From JBKCUI01 sp052161605 (GTDB lineage: Bacteria > Planctomycetota > Planctomycetia > Pirellulales > Pirellulaceae): a stretch of 64,000 nt of DNA. Position 1 is the first letter of the stretch, and each line of letters opens with the position of its first letter. The notes beneath the pieces are model-generated. The model ran no database searches. It worked only from the letters and a program-made list of their open reading frames with translations, and was not told the DNA's origin. The translations under genes were made by a program, and so were the position numbers. The DNA lies in assembly GCA_052161605.1 (NCBI GenBank), contig CP197409.1; one strand, written 5' to 3'. This document shows, in pieces, positions 14,849-24,860 of this stretch.

Positions 14849-14920
14849 TTTGATTTCGTCGGGAGATGTAGATAAGTCCCTACGTATTCTAAATCGCTAC
14901 GGTAGGCTGCGGCAAGCCCA

Positions 14921-15610
14921 ACCGCCCTGTGCAAAAAGGTTGCTCCGGCAATTTCGACCGGTTTAGGTTTTCGTGTGAGCGTTCGTGTGACGTTATGAAG
15001 ACTTGACCGAAGGCCAAATTTGAGATCTTATCAACGGGGCATCGTGACCGAGTCTGGTCGAGACTTGCGAATTGCATGTTCAAGATACGAGGCGATCCAC
15101 ACTGTTCGCATGGAGCGATGAAGGTACCCGCTTTAGGATGCTGGTCTGCGCAGCACTAATCAGCAGACTTGATGCAGTAGCTTTTTAGTAACCCGCCCAA
15201 TCGCTCCTTGCACCGCTCATCAGAGAGCCGAATCGTGGACGGCTCAGGCTTCTTCTTGACACCATTAGATTTGGAGCCGCTCGATTGGACAGTGTAGTTC
15301 TCCAATCCCTGATGGGGACGTTCTCCCCGAAACGGGGCGAAGGTAGCAGGAAGATAAGGGTTGGGTTTTCCGCCTTGAGGTATCTCGCTTCGCGCGCTAG
15401 TTCCTTCTAGGTGTAGCGAGCGGTAGTCGAATCGTCTGTGTATTCAACCACTAGACAGTGTTGAAAGTTCGAGCATCGAGCAAGGTCGGAGTTAGGTGGT
15501 TCGTGACCTGCATCAAAACCAAGACCGAACCGGTCTCGGACTTCATAAGTCAGGAATCTTAGAGCACTTGCGAAACCGCCCCCTCAGAGAAGGTTCGATA
15601 TCGGGGGTGG
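14921..15610 (-). mobile_element. Mosaic of insertion-sequence remnants
   Basis: Three pieces of planctomycete transposase-type elements. 14921-15130 matches 37979-38180 at roughly 90% and includes the decayed codons for MQFASLDQTRSR. 15156-15345 on the minus strand encodes the end of an integrase-core transposase (RPHQGLENYTVQSSG, then STIRLSDERCKERLGGLLKS, ending in a stop). 15360-15610 matches parts of 38530-38700 and 12778-12830. Pieces are not in the order of a working element. Confidence 0.65.
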
Positions 15611-15682
15611 CACAAAGGGAACAGCGACAAAAGCGATTCAATCACGCCACTCTTTCCCCTGACAAGTAACTTCTGCCAGCCA

Positions 15683-18649
15683 TTAACGCCGAACGGCGAT
15701 CCACTTGGCACAAACAGCCAAGAGAGTATTCTTGTCGATTGGTTTACTCAAGTAGTCATCGCAACCCGCATCCAAGCATTTTTGACGGTCATCCGATAGG
15801 GCATGCGCAGTCAACGCGATGATAGGCATTTTTATGCCTCGGCTTCGTAAGGTGCTTGCAAGCATGTATCCGTCCATGACAGGCATTTGCATATCGGTTA
15901 GCAAAAGATCGTAGGTGATATTCGATTCGTTTGCTTTTTCCATCAATTCCAAAGCGACTTGTCCATTGTCTGCAATGTCGATCGTCGCGCCTGCTTTCTT
16001 GAGAAGGAACGAAATCAACCGTTGGTTATCCAGTCCATCTTCCGCAAAGAGGATTCGACCTAGTACCTGGATTCTAGCGGTAGAGGAACTTACCGGAGAG
16101 ACGGCCTGAGTTTCCAATCGGTCGACTACGGTCGAATTCGTGGCTGGAATAAGCGGTAATATTAGCCGGAAACAAGAACCTTTCCCCATTTCTGTTCGCT
16201 GAAGTGTCACATCGCCTCCCATAAGATTTGCCAATCGTCGGCTGATCGTCAATCCTAGACCTGTGCCACCATGTTTTCGCGTGACCGTATTGTCTGCCTG
16301 CGAAAATGCATCGAATAGCGTTTGCGATTGTTCGGCTGTTATCCCAGGCCCTGTATCCTCGATATCTATTAACAACGAGGTATTCGAGGCAGACGCCGTG
16401 ACACTGGCGTTGATCGTAATCGTCCCTTGTTCGGTAAACTTGACAGCGTTTCCAACGAGATTCATTAGGATCTGGCGTAACCGCGTTGGGTCACTCAGGA
16501 TTCGGTCTGGAACGGGGGTTGATAGCTTTGTAATGAGCATTACCCCTTTATCGGCCGTTTTGGGAGTTAGAAGACGTTCGACCTCGCAAAGCACTTCAGT
16601 CAAGGGTGTTTCGATCAGTTCAGTAGATCCCTTGCCCGCTTCGATTTTTGAAAGGTCCAAGACATCGTTGATGATGGTCAGCAGGTGTTGACCGGCGTTG
16701 GTAATTGTATCGATCGTCTGCTGCCGCTGATCGGGCGCGACGTTAAGATTTCCCTCTTCGCGTAGCATATCTGCAAAACCAAGAATGGCTGTAAGCGGAG
16801 TCCTAATTTCGTGGCTCATGTTCGCAAGGAACTCGCTCTTTGCGCGATTCGCAGCATCGGCTTGATTACGAGCGACTTGCAAGGCCAACTCGCGTTCGAT
16901 TTCGACTGTCACATCCGCCGCTGTACCAAAGAGGCCAACAATCTTACCTGCTGAATTTCGTCTCGCTCTCCCTGAGCCTCGGACAAATCGAACATCGGAT
17001 TTAGGATTCCGAATGCGGTGAATTAACGAGTATGGGGTTCCATCAGCAATCGCAGTTTTGACCGCTTCATCTAAAATGGCTGCATCTTCGGGACAGTAGT
17101 TATCGAGCATTTCCTGATAGGTGGGTTCTCCGTCCGCTATATTGAAGCCAAGAATAGAAAAAAGTTGTTGGGACCAATCAATCTTGAAGGTCGAGAGGTC
17201 GTATGACCAATTGCCCATTCGAGCTAACGCCTGAGCTTCTTCCATTTGAAATTTTGCTGCTTCGAGGTCGATGGCTGCTTTATGATTTTCGGTTACGTCC
17301 GTCATATAGCCAATCCAAAGCGTTGAACCATCGGCTTCTCGCTCTGGTAGTGAATTCGCAGAAACCCATCGCATCGTTCCATCATCCAATAGAAGTCGAA
17401 AGTGACATTGGAAAGGCGAGAGGTCCTTGGATGATTTGTGAATCTTCGCTACCAATTCTGCGAGATCATCAGGATGAATCCGAGCGAATACGGGGGATGC
17501 ATCGAGAATCACTTCTTCAGGCTGAATTCGATAGAGCGAATAAAGCCCTTCACTCGCATAGGGAAAACACGAGGAACCATCCCTTCGCATCCTATACTGA
17601 TAAACGACCCCAGGAACACGGCTTGATATCTTCCTCAATCGGTCCAACGCCTCAGCTTGAATTCGCTGCGCATGTTTTTGTTCCGTCACATCTCGAAATG
17701 TCCAGATACGTCCGTAAAAGCCTCCGTGTTCATTTCGAACGGGAGCAGTGTGGCGTTCCAGCACCGTTCCGTTAATCAACTCAATCTCATCGCAACCAGT
17801 GAGATCTGGATGACCATAATAGTACGTTGTGCGATCCAAGAACGCTTGCGGGTCTTTGGTTCGTTTAGAAACATACTGAAGTTGAACTGCATAGTCAGGA
17901 TCTTTCGCGATCTCTGGTGGGATATCATACAACGCTAAAAACCTTGCGTTCTGGTGAATCTTTTTGCCTTCATTATCCACAACCAAAATTCCATCAAGCG
18001 GCGAATCAACCATCGCCTCGAAGAAGGCTGTCCTAGTTTGAAGCTTTTCCTCAACGAGTTTTCGATCCGTGATGTCGCTTAGGACGATTCGAACTTTCAG
18101 TATTCTTTCAGTGTCTTCGATTGCGACGCAAGCCATTTGTACCCAAACAAAATTTCCATCTGGTTTGACCATTCGCAATTCGTAGGAACGGGGTTCGTCC
18201 GACTTTAAAATCTGCCCGTGATTTAAGTAGAAACAATCTTGGTCGTCGTTGAAAATGAATCTACTGATTGGCTTATTGATCAACCGGTTGCGATCAACGC
18301 CCAGTAATTTTGCTGTCGTGAGATTTGCCTCCTCGATCAACCCCTGTTCGCTTACGATGCAATATCCGGTCGGAGCCAGTTCATAGAGATCGAAATAGCG
18401 AGACCGGGACGTGTCCAATTCGAATTGTGCGAGTCTCAGTTCTTCGTTCTGCAATTCCAATTCGATTTTGTGGACTTGCAGTTCGTGCAACAATCGTTTC
18501 GTCTCCTCAGACGAAAGTCCATCTGCAGCGACGGGCAAATCCGTAGCCGAACTCGCAGTCGACTTCGCCGCGAAAATTGCCTCTGCTTGTCGGCGCAGTG
18601 ATTGTGCTGCATCCTTGGTTTTTGAGATTGAATCGAGGTTTCGCGTCAT
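15683..18649 (-). CDS. Hybrid histidine kinase with four PAS domains and a receiver domain
   Basis: 988 residues, soluble (no membrane helix). After a helical start (residues ~1-100) come PAS/PAC modules at ~105-225, 228-350, 352-472 and 476-600; each ends in a PAC-like VLSDITDRK, TFRDVTEQK, YMTDVTEN and AADVTVE. Then HisKA at ~620-690 (EFLANMSHEIRTPL, phosphoacceptor His), HATPase at ~730-850 (NLVGNAVKF, DTGPGI, GGTGLGL) and REC at ~865-985 (LLLTDMQMPVMDGY). PAS domains sense small ligands, redox or light via cofactors. It starts 52 nt after the CheB-CheR-PAS gene and may use it as a partner. Confidence 0.92.
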   Translation of the reverse strand: MTRNLDSISKTKDAAQSLRRQAEAIFAAKSTASSATDLPVAADGLSSEETKRLLHELQVHKIELELQNEELRLAQFELDTSRSRYFDLYELAPTGYCIVSEQGLIEEANLTTAKLLGVDRNRLINKPISRFIFNDDQDCFYLNHGQILKSDEPRSYELRMVKPDGNFVWVQMACVAIEDTERILKVRIVLSDITDRKLVEEKLQTRTAFFEAMVDSPLDGILVVDNEGKKIHQNARFLALYDIPPEIAKDPDYAVQLQYVSKRTKDPQAFLDRTTYYYGHPDLTGCDEIELINGTVLERHTAPVRNEHGGFYGRIWTFRDVTEQKHAQRIQAEALDRLRKISSRVPGVVYQYRMRRDGSSCFPYASEGLYSLYRIQPEEVILDASPVFARIHPDDLAELVAKIHKSSKDLSPFQCHFRLLLDDGTMRWVSANSLPEREADGSTLWIGYMTDVTENHKAAIDLEAAKFQMEEAQALARMGNWSYDLSTFKIDWSQQLFSILGFNIADGEPTYQEMLDNYCPEDAAILDEAVKTAIADGTPYSLIHRIRNPKSDVRFVRGSGRARRNSAGKIVGLFGTAADVTVEIERELALQVARNQADAANRAKSEFLANMSHEIRTPLTAILGFADMLREEGNLNVAPDQRQQTIDTITNAGQHLLTIINDVLDLSKIEAGKGSTELIETPLTEVLCEVERLLTPKTADKGVMLITKLSTPVPDRILSDPTRLRQILMNLVGNAVKFTEQGTITINASVTASASNTSLLIDIEDTGPGITAEQSQTLFDAFSQADNTVTRKHGGTGLGLTISRRLANLMGGDVTLQRTEMGKGSCFRLILPLIPATNSTVVDRLETQAVSPVSSSTARIQVLGRILFAEDGLDNQRLISFLLKKAGATIDIADNGQVALELMEKANESNITYDLLLTDMQMPVMDGYMLASTLRSRGIKMPIIALTAHALSDDRQKCLDAGCDDYLSKPIDKNTLLAVCAKWIAVRR

Positions 18650-18701
18650 GTTGATTCGTTCTTTAGTCAGTTAATCCCAGTAGCGTTCATTCTTACGAGC
18701 C

Positions 18702-21700
18702 CTACACATTCTCGGTGTCTAAACGTGCTCGTTCGGTTGTCGCAATCGCATGCATGTGACCGTCTTCATTCACCAGCGCCGTCGCGGTAATCCAAACTTC
18801 CAACACGGAACCGTCTTTCGTCAATCTCTGTGTTTGGTAGGGTTCGAGTATCTCCGCTTGGCTCAGTTCATATTCTTTCAAAAGAGCATCTTTTTGCAGA
18901 GATTTGGGAATGCGATCACGCACATTCATCTTAATTGCTTCCGCTTCCGTCCAACCAAAGATCTTCACTGCTGCTGGGTTCCACGCGATGATCCTACCAT
19001 CCAATTCTTGGACCGTAATGGCGTCCCGAGAATCGCGAACAACGACCGCAAGCCTCGCCAATTCATTCGATCGACGAAGCGAATCTTCTGCACTTTTGCG
19101 TAGCGTGATGTCACTGGAAACTCCGATGATGCCGGTCAAATTTCCTTGATCATCCAAAATCGAAGTGTTGGTGACTTTCACAGGAAATCGATGGCCATCG
19201 CGATGACGTGCTAGAAACTCACCGCTCCAGCTGTTGCCCTTTTTCAGGACCGCCATGATCTCCGAGGCGTGAAGCTTATTATCGTCGTCTGGGGTAACGT
19301 CCAAGACATTCATGCCGATGACCTCAAAGGACTTCCAGCCATAGATGCGTTCTGCGGCTTCGTTCCAGTACAAAATCGTCCCTTGAAGATCCGTTGCGAT
19401 GACAGCTTCACCGATCGCATTGAGCAGCGTCGATTTGAATTGGAGATTCGCTTTATCCGATTCGAGTTCCGATTGGATACGCTTGAGTGAAGTGATCTCG
19501 GTGAAGTTGATAACGGCCCCTTCGATCACATTGTCAATCGTTCGGTATGGTTGTATCCGCATGGTATACCATTTCCCATCCTTGGTTTGCACCTCGACTA
19601 CTTTGGCAACCAAACTGTCAAGTACCCCCTGAGCATCCTGGACCAACCGATCGTAGCCCACGAGATTGGTAACGGTATGAGCAACCGGTCGGCCAACGTC
19701 GCTCAATATCAAATTAATGATCGCGCACGTGGCTGGAGTAAATCGCAGAATCCGCAATTGATGATCGACAAAAACCGTCGCAATCCCGGTGCCCGAGAGA
19801 AGGTTGTTCATGTCATTGTTGAGCCGCGAAAGATCATTTACTTTTGTCTGCAGTTCCATGTTGACAGTCGCCAATTCTTCATTGACTGACTGAAGTTCTT
19901 CCTTGGAAGTCTCTAGCTCCTCATTCGTTGACTGCATCTCTTCATTGACTGACTGCATCTCCTCGTTCGATGATTTTAGTTCCTCGTTCGAGCTCTCTAG
20001 TTCTTCGCGGGCACTCTGTAAATATTCATCACGTGCGTGAAGCTCCTCCAAAAGAGCAGAGATCCGAGCTTCGGGATCTCCGGACGGCATCAGAGTTGAA
20101 TCGAGCGTATTAGCGATCGCTGGTGAAATTTCAGTCGTCAGTAGACTGGTCGTTGTTTTCTCGGTTTCAGTCGATTCCTTGATAGTGACTATATAAAGGG
20201 ATGTCGATTTCAGCTCAGTCGACGCACCAGTAGCCGAGAGTGCTGCGACAGGCGAGACACTCACGTCGACTCTCGTGTAATGACCATTGGTCCTTACCAG
20301 AAGACCGTTAGCGGTAGCTGGCTCCTGCGACACGACCACGCGACTGAGCGCCATCGTGAGCTCCTGCTGAAGCCCCTCGCGAGCCATTCTGAGGATGTTG
20401 TTTACTCCCGACTCACCTGCAGCAAGCTCCAAGAACATCCCCGTCCGTCCATGAAGATACAAAATATCCCCCTGAGCATTGATGAGTGCAGCCGACGGGG
20501 CGACTAACTTCATGAGCGATTTTTCGAGGATGTCTCTCAACGGAATTTTTGAGGCAAGTTCGTTTGCCCCTTTTGCCCCAGAAATGCTTAGTTTGGAATA
20601 AGACGAATCTATGTTGGACTCGTTGGATAATGCGGTGGATGGAAAGGCCATTCCAAGCGGCTTTCGTTGCGTTATAAGAACGCCGCCCTGTCGCTGGTAG
20701 AGTTTTGCCTTGCGGTCGAGTACTTTGAAGAAGCTGCCAAAATCACCGATTCCTTCACTCGTCCCCAATAGAAGAACTCCATTCGGCATTAGAGCAAAAT
20801 GAAACAGCGGCATCAGCTTCTTTTGCAATTCGGTACCAAAATAGATCAGTAGATTGCGACAACTGATCAGATCAATCTTCGAAAATGGAGGATCCTTTAT
20901 TACGTTATGCTCGGAGAATACTAACATCTCACGGATGATTTTATTAATGCGATAAACATTCTCGCCCGGATTAATCGTGAAGAAACGGGACAACCGCTCG
21001 GAATTCACATCCGAAGCAATGCTCACCGAATAGACGCCAGCTCGTGCCGTTGCGATGGCTCTGCTATCTATGTCCGTTGCATAGATCTGAACAGAGCATT
21101 CGGATTTGGAACTTTCGAGATACTCGCGAATCAAAATCGCGATCGAGTAGGCTTCCTCGCCCGTGGAGCAACCGCTGATCCAAACTCGAACCAAATCCGT
21201 TGCCGCTGATTTGTTTTTAAACAGTTGCGGAATAATCTGTTTCTCAAGAATTTCAAATACATCCGGGTCGCGAAAGAAAGACGTTACACCAATTAGCATG
21301 TCACGAAACAGAGCTTCGACTTCAACCGGGCTTTCCTGAATATACTTGACGTAGTCTTGGACTGTTTCGATATGCTGCACCGCCATACGTCGCTCGATAC
21401 GACGGTAAATTGTGCTTGGTTTGTAAAGGGAAAAGTCGTGCCCCGTTTTGGATCGCACGAGGACAAAGATCTTCTTCATCGCCGCTTCAGACTTGGGCTC
21501 TATACGAACATCCAAATCTCGCCGCTGATTAAATTCTCGGGATGCATATGCAATCAACTGGGGGAGCATCGCAGCCGGTTCTAGCTCGTAATCGGCTAAC
21601 CCTGTCTCGATCACACTTCTCGGCATTCCATCGAACTCGGCAGACTCGGCACTTTGCACCATGACCATTCCCGACTCGGCCTTGATGGCTCGAACGCCCT

Positions 21701-22184
21701 GTGTCCCGTCGCTACCTGTACCTGAGAGCACGATCCCAATGGCTCGATCACGCTGATCTTGGGCGAGCGAACGAAAGAAGTAGTCAATCGGCGATCGATG
21801 ACCGTGCGGTTCTGCTGGTTCTAAAAGATGCAGCTTCCCATTAAAAAAAGCCAAGTCATGATTGGGTGTAATGATGTAGACATGGTTAGGCTCAACCGGC
21901 ATCCCGTCCTCGACCTGCAGGACTGTCAAGGTCGTAAACCGACGGACCAACTCGGCTAAAATGCTCGAATGGTCCGGTGCCAAGTGCTGAACCAACACGA
22001 AAGCCATCCCAGGTTGAACCCCTGCTGGCATCCCAGAAAAAAACTGTTCAAACGCAGCTAAGCCCCCCGCCGAGGCACCAATTCCTACCACAAGGAACCC
22101 GGACCTTGCCGATTCCGAACCGTCAGCCGAAATCGATTCGCCTACCTGCTCAACGTTTTCTTGTTCCCCAGCCGACATACTCAT
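18702..22184 (-). CDS. CheB-CheR-PAS fusion protein
   Basis: 1160 residues. Residues ~30-215 are a CheB methylesterase domain with the Ser-His-Asp triad in GIGASAGG, FVLVQHLAPDH and LSGTGSDG; it lacks a receiver domain. Residues ~235-510 are a CheR methyltransferase (VTSFFRDP, VRVWISGCSTGEEAYSIA, ISCRNLLIYF). A long coiled coil follows at ~690-780 with repeats of SSNEEL, QSVNEE, STNEEL and TSKEEL. Then PAS_10-type, PAS and PAS domains lie at ~790-920, 930-1040 and 1050-1150. There is no kinase domain; the adjacent kinase gene can supply it. In such proteins methylation and demethylation domains act on a non-chemotactic receptor. Confidence 0.92.
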   Translation of the reverse strand: MSMSAGEQENVEQVGESISADGSESARSGFLVVGIGASAGGLAAFEQFFSGMPAGVQPGMAFVLVQHLAPDHSSILAELVRRFTTLTVLQVEDGMPVEPNHVYIITPNHDLAFFNGKLHLLEPAEPHGHRSPIDYFFRSLAQDQRDRAIGIVLSGTGSDGTQGVRAIKAESGMVMVQSAESAEFDGMPRSVIETGLADYELEPAAMLPQLIAYASREFNQRRDLDVRIEPKSEAAMKKIFVLVRSKTGHDFSLYKPSTIYRRIERRMAVQHIETVQDYVKYIQESPVEVEALFRDMLIGVTSFFRDPDVFEILEKQIIPQLFKNKSAATDLVRVWISGCSTGEEAYSIAILIREYLESSKSECSVQIYATDIDSRAIATARAGVYSVSIASDVNSERLSRFFTINPGENVYRINKIIREMLVFSEHNVIKDPPFSKIDLISCRNLLIYFGTELQKKLMPLFHFALMPNGVLLLGTSEGIGDFGSFFKVLDRKAKLYQRQGGVLITQRKPLGMAFPSTALSNESNIDSSYSKLSISGAKGANELASKIPLRDILEKSLMKLVAPSAALINAQGDILYLHGRTGMFLELAAGESGVNNILRMAREGLQQELTMALSRVVVSQEPATANGLLVRTNGHYTRVDVSVSPVAALSATGASTELKSTSLYIVTIKESTETEKTTTSLLTTEISPAIANTLDSTLMPSGDPEARISALLEELHARDEYLQSAREELESSNEELKSSNEEMQSVNEEMQSTNEELETSKEELQSVNEELATVNMELQTKVNDLSRLNNDMNNLLSGTGIATVFVDHQLRILRFTPATCAIINLILSDVGRPVAHTVTNLVGYDRLVQDAQGVLDSLVAKVVEVQTKDGKWYTMRIQPYRTIDNVIEGAVINFTEITSLKRIQSELESDKANLQFKSTLLNAIGEAVIATDLQGTILYWNEAAERIYGWKSFEVIGMNVLDVTPDDDNKLHASEIMAVLKKGNSWSGEFLARHRDGHRFPVKVTNTSILDDQGNLTGIIGVSSDITLRKSAEDSLRRSNELARLAVVVRDSRDAITVQELDGRIIAWNPAAVKIFGWTEAEAIKMNVRDRIPKSLQKDALLKEYELSQAEILEPYQTQRLTKDGSVLEVWITATALVNEDGHMHAIATTERARLDTENV

Positions 22185-22356
22185 TCCTCAATATCAACCG
22201 ATAACAAAAGATTTGCCGCCCTTGAATGGACGCCATGATTGTAACGGAAATCTTTCGGGCCGCGAATAAAGGCAACCGAAGATGTCTATATTACGCATGA
22301 TTGACTGCACTGAGATCGGGCGAGTCCTTGGTGGCTTAGACAAAGTCCGGGACGCA

Positions 22357-24303
22357 TTAAGACGCCGCAGGGATTCGTATCGTCGTCAGCATTCCATTCG
22401 GAATCATCTGAGTCATGTTCATGCTTCTTTGATGTTGTTCGATGATCGATCGACTGATGCAAAGCCCCATTCCTAATCCGCCAGGTTTGGTTGTGTGATA
22501 GGGTTTAAAAAGGTCAGCAATCTCGGAGTTCGCTAAGGCTGGACCATTGTCGAGAATACAAATCTGAACCCAGTTGTCCGCCGTGCTAGTTGTTATTCTT
22601 ACAAATCGTTCCGTTTGCTCGATCCCTTGAATCGCTTCCACTGAATTCTTGATGACATTCACCAACACCTGTTGGATGCGGATAGGGTCGGCTTCAACGA
22701 TTGCTCCGCTCGAATCCAGTTCTAAACGTGTGACGGCATTTGCATTGGAGAGTAGATTCTTGAGTATCTTGAGAGTGTCATGAATGCATGTATTCACATC
22801 CATCCTTTGAAGCTGGAAGGCATCGAGTGTCAGGTATTTTCGAAGTCGATTCACGATTACGCCTGCCTTGGTCGCTTCACCATGGATCAACTCAAGCGTT
22901 TCGGATAATTCGGAATCAGTTGAACCAGACTTCTTCAACCCATAAAGAAGTCCGCCCGAAAAGTTACAGATGGCACCCAGCGGCTGGTTGATTTCGTGAG
23001 CAAGAGTTGCTGCAATCTGTCCTAGGGTCGACGTCCGCTGCGCATGTGTTAATTGGTCTTGCTTTTCCGAAATGAGCTTTTCCGACAACTGCCACAAATG
23101 GGTCGCCCAATTACGAAGCAAAACACCCGAAACTAACGAGGATACGCTTTGAAGAAAACTTCTATGTTTTTGGCCAACGATTCGAGTTGAATGAAACTCG
23201 CCTTCGATACAACCTATGAGATTTTCGTTCTCGTGAAGCGGAATACGAAAACCGTCGATGGATTCTCCGAGTTGCAATTTATCGACATCGATCAGTTGGA
23301 TCTTACCCGATGCTGCTCTTGATTTAAGGCCAACGCTGGCCAGAGTTTCGGTTGAATTACTTATGGCATTCGTCAACAGAACTCGCCCGGATTCCAAGCT
23401 TAGACCATCGTCAATTTTCTTGATAACTTGTTGAAGAAAGGTGTCGCGATCCGAAATCACGACAGCCAGTCGACCTAGCTCGGCATTGATGGCAAGTAGG
23501 TTTGCTCGTTGCTCTAGTCTTTGTTCATTCTTCTTTGCTTCAGTCAGATCGTGATAGGAAATGACAGAACCCATGATAATGCCGCGAGAGTCGGGTAACA
23601 CGGAGATGACTAGTCGCACAAAAATCGGTTCCGATCCTTTGGAATTCATCCGAAGCTTGCATTCTCCCTGCCAAGTTCCACCCGACTGAATCTGCCGCTG
23701 GACAAGCTGCCTAGAGTTTGGCTCTAACAAAAGGAAATCAAAAATTGATTTCCCCATCGACTCAATCTGAGAAAAGCCCGTCAAGTTTTCGGAAAAGCGA
23801 TTCCAGTAAACGATACTGCCGTCGGTGTTCGTGGCGATAATTCCGTGATCGACAGCCTCCAAGAGTCTGAGCTGGAAAGCGATTTCTTCATTTGCAACAT
23901 CTAAATTGTCACTTAGATAGGCAGCAGCCGCTCGATGGCACTGTTCGATGAGTTGGTTGTCGAGACGCCCTTTCTCAACATAGGCAAAAACCCCAAGATT
24001 GAGCCCGTCCTTTGCAGATTCAAAAGTGGAATCCACCGAATGCAGGATGACTTTTGTGTTGATTCCGATTCGGTTGAGACCGCGAACAAAATCGAAGCCA
24101 CTTGTACCGCCTAGATCTAAATCAACGATTGCGACAACAAATTTTTGTTCTTCAGATAGCCGAAGCCCTGTTCCTACATCTTGGCAGACCGTGACATCAA
24201 AAAATGCTTGTTGGAGTTTTTTCCGAATGAGTGCGGCCTGCGACTCATCGTCTTCCATCAAAAGGACCCGAGTTCGCATTGGCTTCCCGTTGATCTCCTC
24301 CAT
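22357..24303 (-). CDS. Histidine kinase with N-terminal receiver, PAS and GAF-like domains (FixL/NtrB-type core)
   Basis: 648 residues from the ATG at 24303, which begins 6 nt after the Hpt gene stop; another ATG at 24279 (MRTRVLLMEDD) is possible. Receiver domain at ~10-135 (VLLMEDDES, FVVAIVDLDLGG with the phospho-Asp, AYVEKG). PAS at ~150-270 (GIIATNTDGSIVYWN). GAF-like region at ~285-430 (TFLQQVIKKIDDGLS). Then HisKA with LAHEINQPLGAICN and HATPase with NVIKNSVEAIQG and GLGMGLCIS. The HEINQPLGA form is that of FixL/NtrB kinases. With FixJ-like 24861-25490 divergently encoded, a two-component pair is probable. Confidence 0.9.
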   Translation of the reverse strand: MEEINGKPMRTRVLLMEDDESQAALIRKKLQQAFFDVTVCQDVGTGLRLSEEQKFVVAIVDLDLGGTSGFDFVRGLNRIGINTKVILHSVDSTFESAKDGLNLGVFAYVEKGRLDNQLIEQCHRAAAAYLSDNLDVANEEIAFQLRLLEAVDHGIIATNTDGSIVYWNRFSENLTGFSQIESMGKSIFDFLLLEPNSRQLVQRQIQSGGTWQGECKLRMNSKGSEPIFVRLVISVLPDSRGIIMGSVISYHDLTEAKKNEQRLEQRANLLAINAELGRLAVVISDRDTFLQQVIKKIDDGLSLESGRVLLTNAISNSTETLASVGLKSRAASGKIQLIDVDKLQLGESIDGFRIPLHENENLIGCIEGEFHSTRIVGQKHRSFLQSVSSLVSGVLLRNWATHLWQLSEKLISEKQDQLTHAQRTSTLGQIAATLAHEINQPLGAICNFSGGLLYGLKKSGSTDSELSETLELIHGEATKAGVIVNRLRKYLTLDAFQLQRMDVNTCIHDTLKILKNLLSNANAVTRLELDSSGAIVEADPIRIQQVLVNVIKNSVEAIQGIEQTERFVRITTSTADNWVQICILDNGPALANSEIADLFKPYHTTKPGGLGMGLCISRSIIEQHQRSMNMTQMIPNGMLTTIRIPAAS

Positions 24304-24308
24304 TTGCC

Positions 24309-24623
24309 TTAAACCGGGTCTGCTGTCAAGCGCTGACAAGTCTGAAGAAACTCCTCTAACTGGTCGACCAACGCTATCATGGCTGCACCTGAACGAAGCT
24401 GTTCCTCAAGGATGGCTGCTTGGGGCGTTACCTCATGAAAACCATAGCTGCCGCAAGCGCCCTTGAGTTGATGGATCAGCCTGCAAAGCTGATTCGAATC
24501 ATTTTGCTCCATCGATCTTCTGATGGCTAGCACGCGCAGCGGAATGTTCGAGACAAACTCGGAAACAAGTTCGGCGTAGTCTGGATCATCAGCGAGTTTT
24601 GACCGGATCGGCGGTAAGCTCAA
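24309..24623 (-). CDS. Histidine phosphotransfer (Hpt) domain protein
   Basis: 104 residues, a bare Hpt four-helix bundle. The phosphoacceptor His is in LCRLIHQLKGACGSYGF. It carries phosphate between receiver domains of a multistep relay. The gene lies directly upstream of the REC-PAS-kinase gene, and the hybrid kinase at 15683-18649 could be another partner. GGTAAGCTC... the ribosome site is poor, and the start with MSLPPIRSKLADD fits the usual length. Confidence 0.88.
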   Translation of the reverse strand: MSLPPIRSKLADDPDYAELVSEFVSNIPLRVLAIRRSMEQNDSNQLCRLIHQLKGACGSYGFHEVTPQAAILEEQLRSGAAMIALVDQLEEFLQTCQRLTADPV

Positions 24624-24860
24624 TTCTTTATTTCTTCACAAAGTTGTTCACGAAACACTTTAGTTAACCGAATGCTCTCTTCTGCCACAATACCAATGCG
24701 GCGAATTGCTTCAAAAGCGGGTAGTTTTACGGCAATGCGTTCTCAGCTTTTTCCTGTTTTATCCGCTGGAACGCTGGAGACAAACCTCGGAATTGTCCTG
24801 GACAATTTGGCACAGATAGCTTATAGAACACACTAAGATGCCTTTTGAGTTTTAAAAGCA

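Noticed and set aside
17203..17775. A 190-codon plus-strand frame inside the hybrid kinase gene
   Set aside because: It is the antisense of conserved PAS-domain codons; the minus-strand protein explains the sequence.
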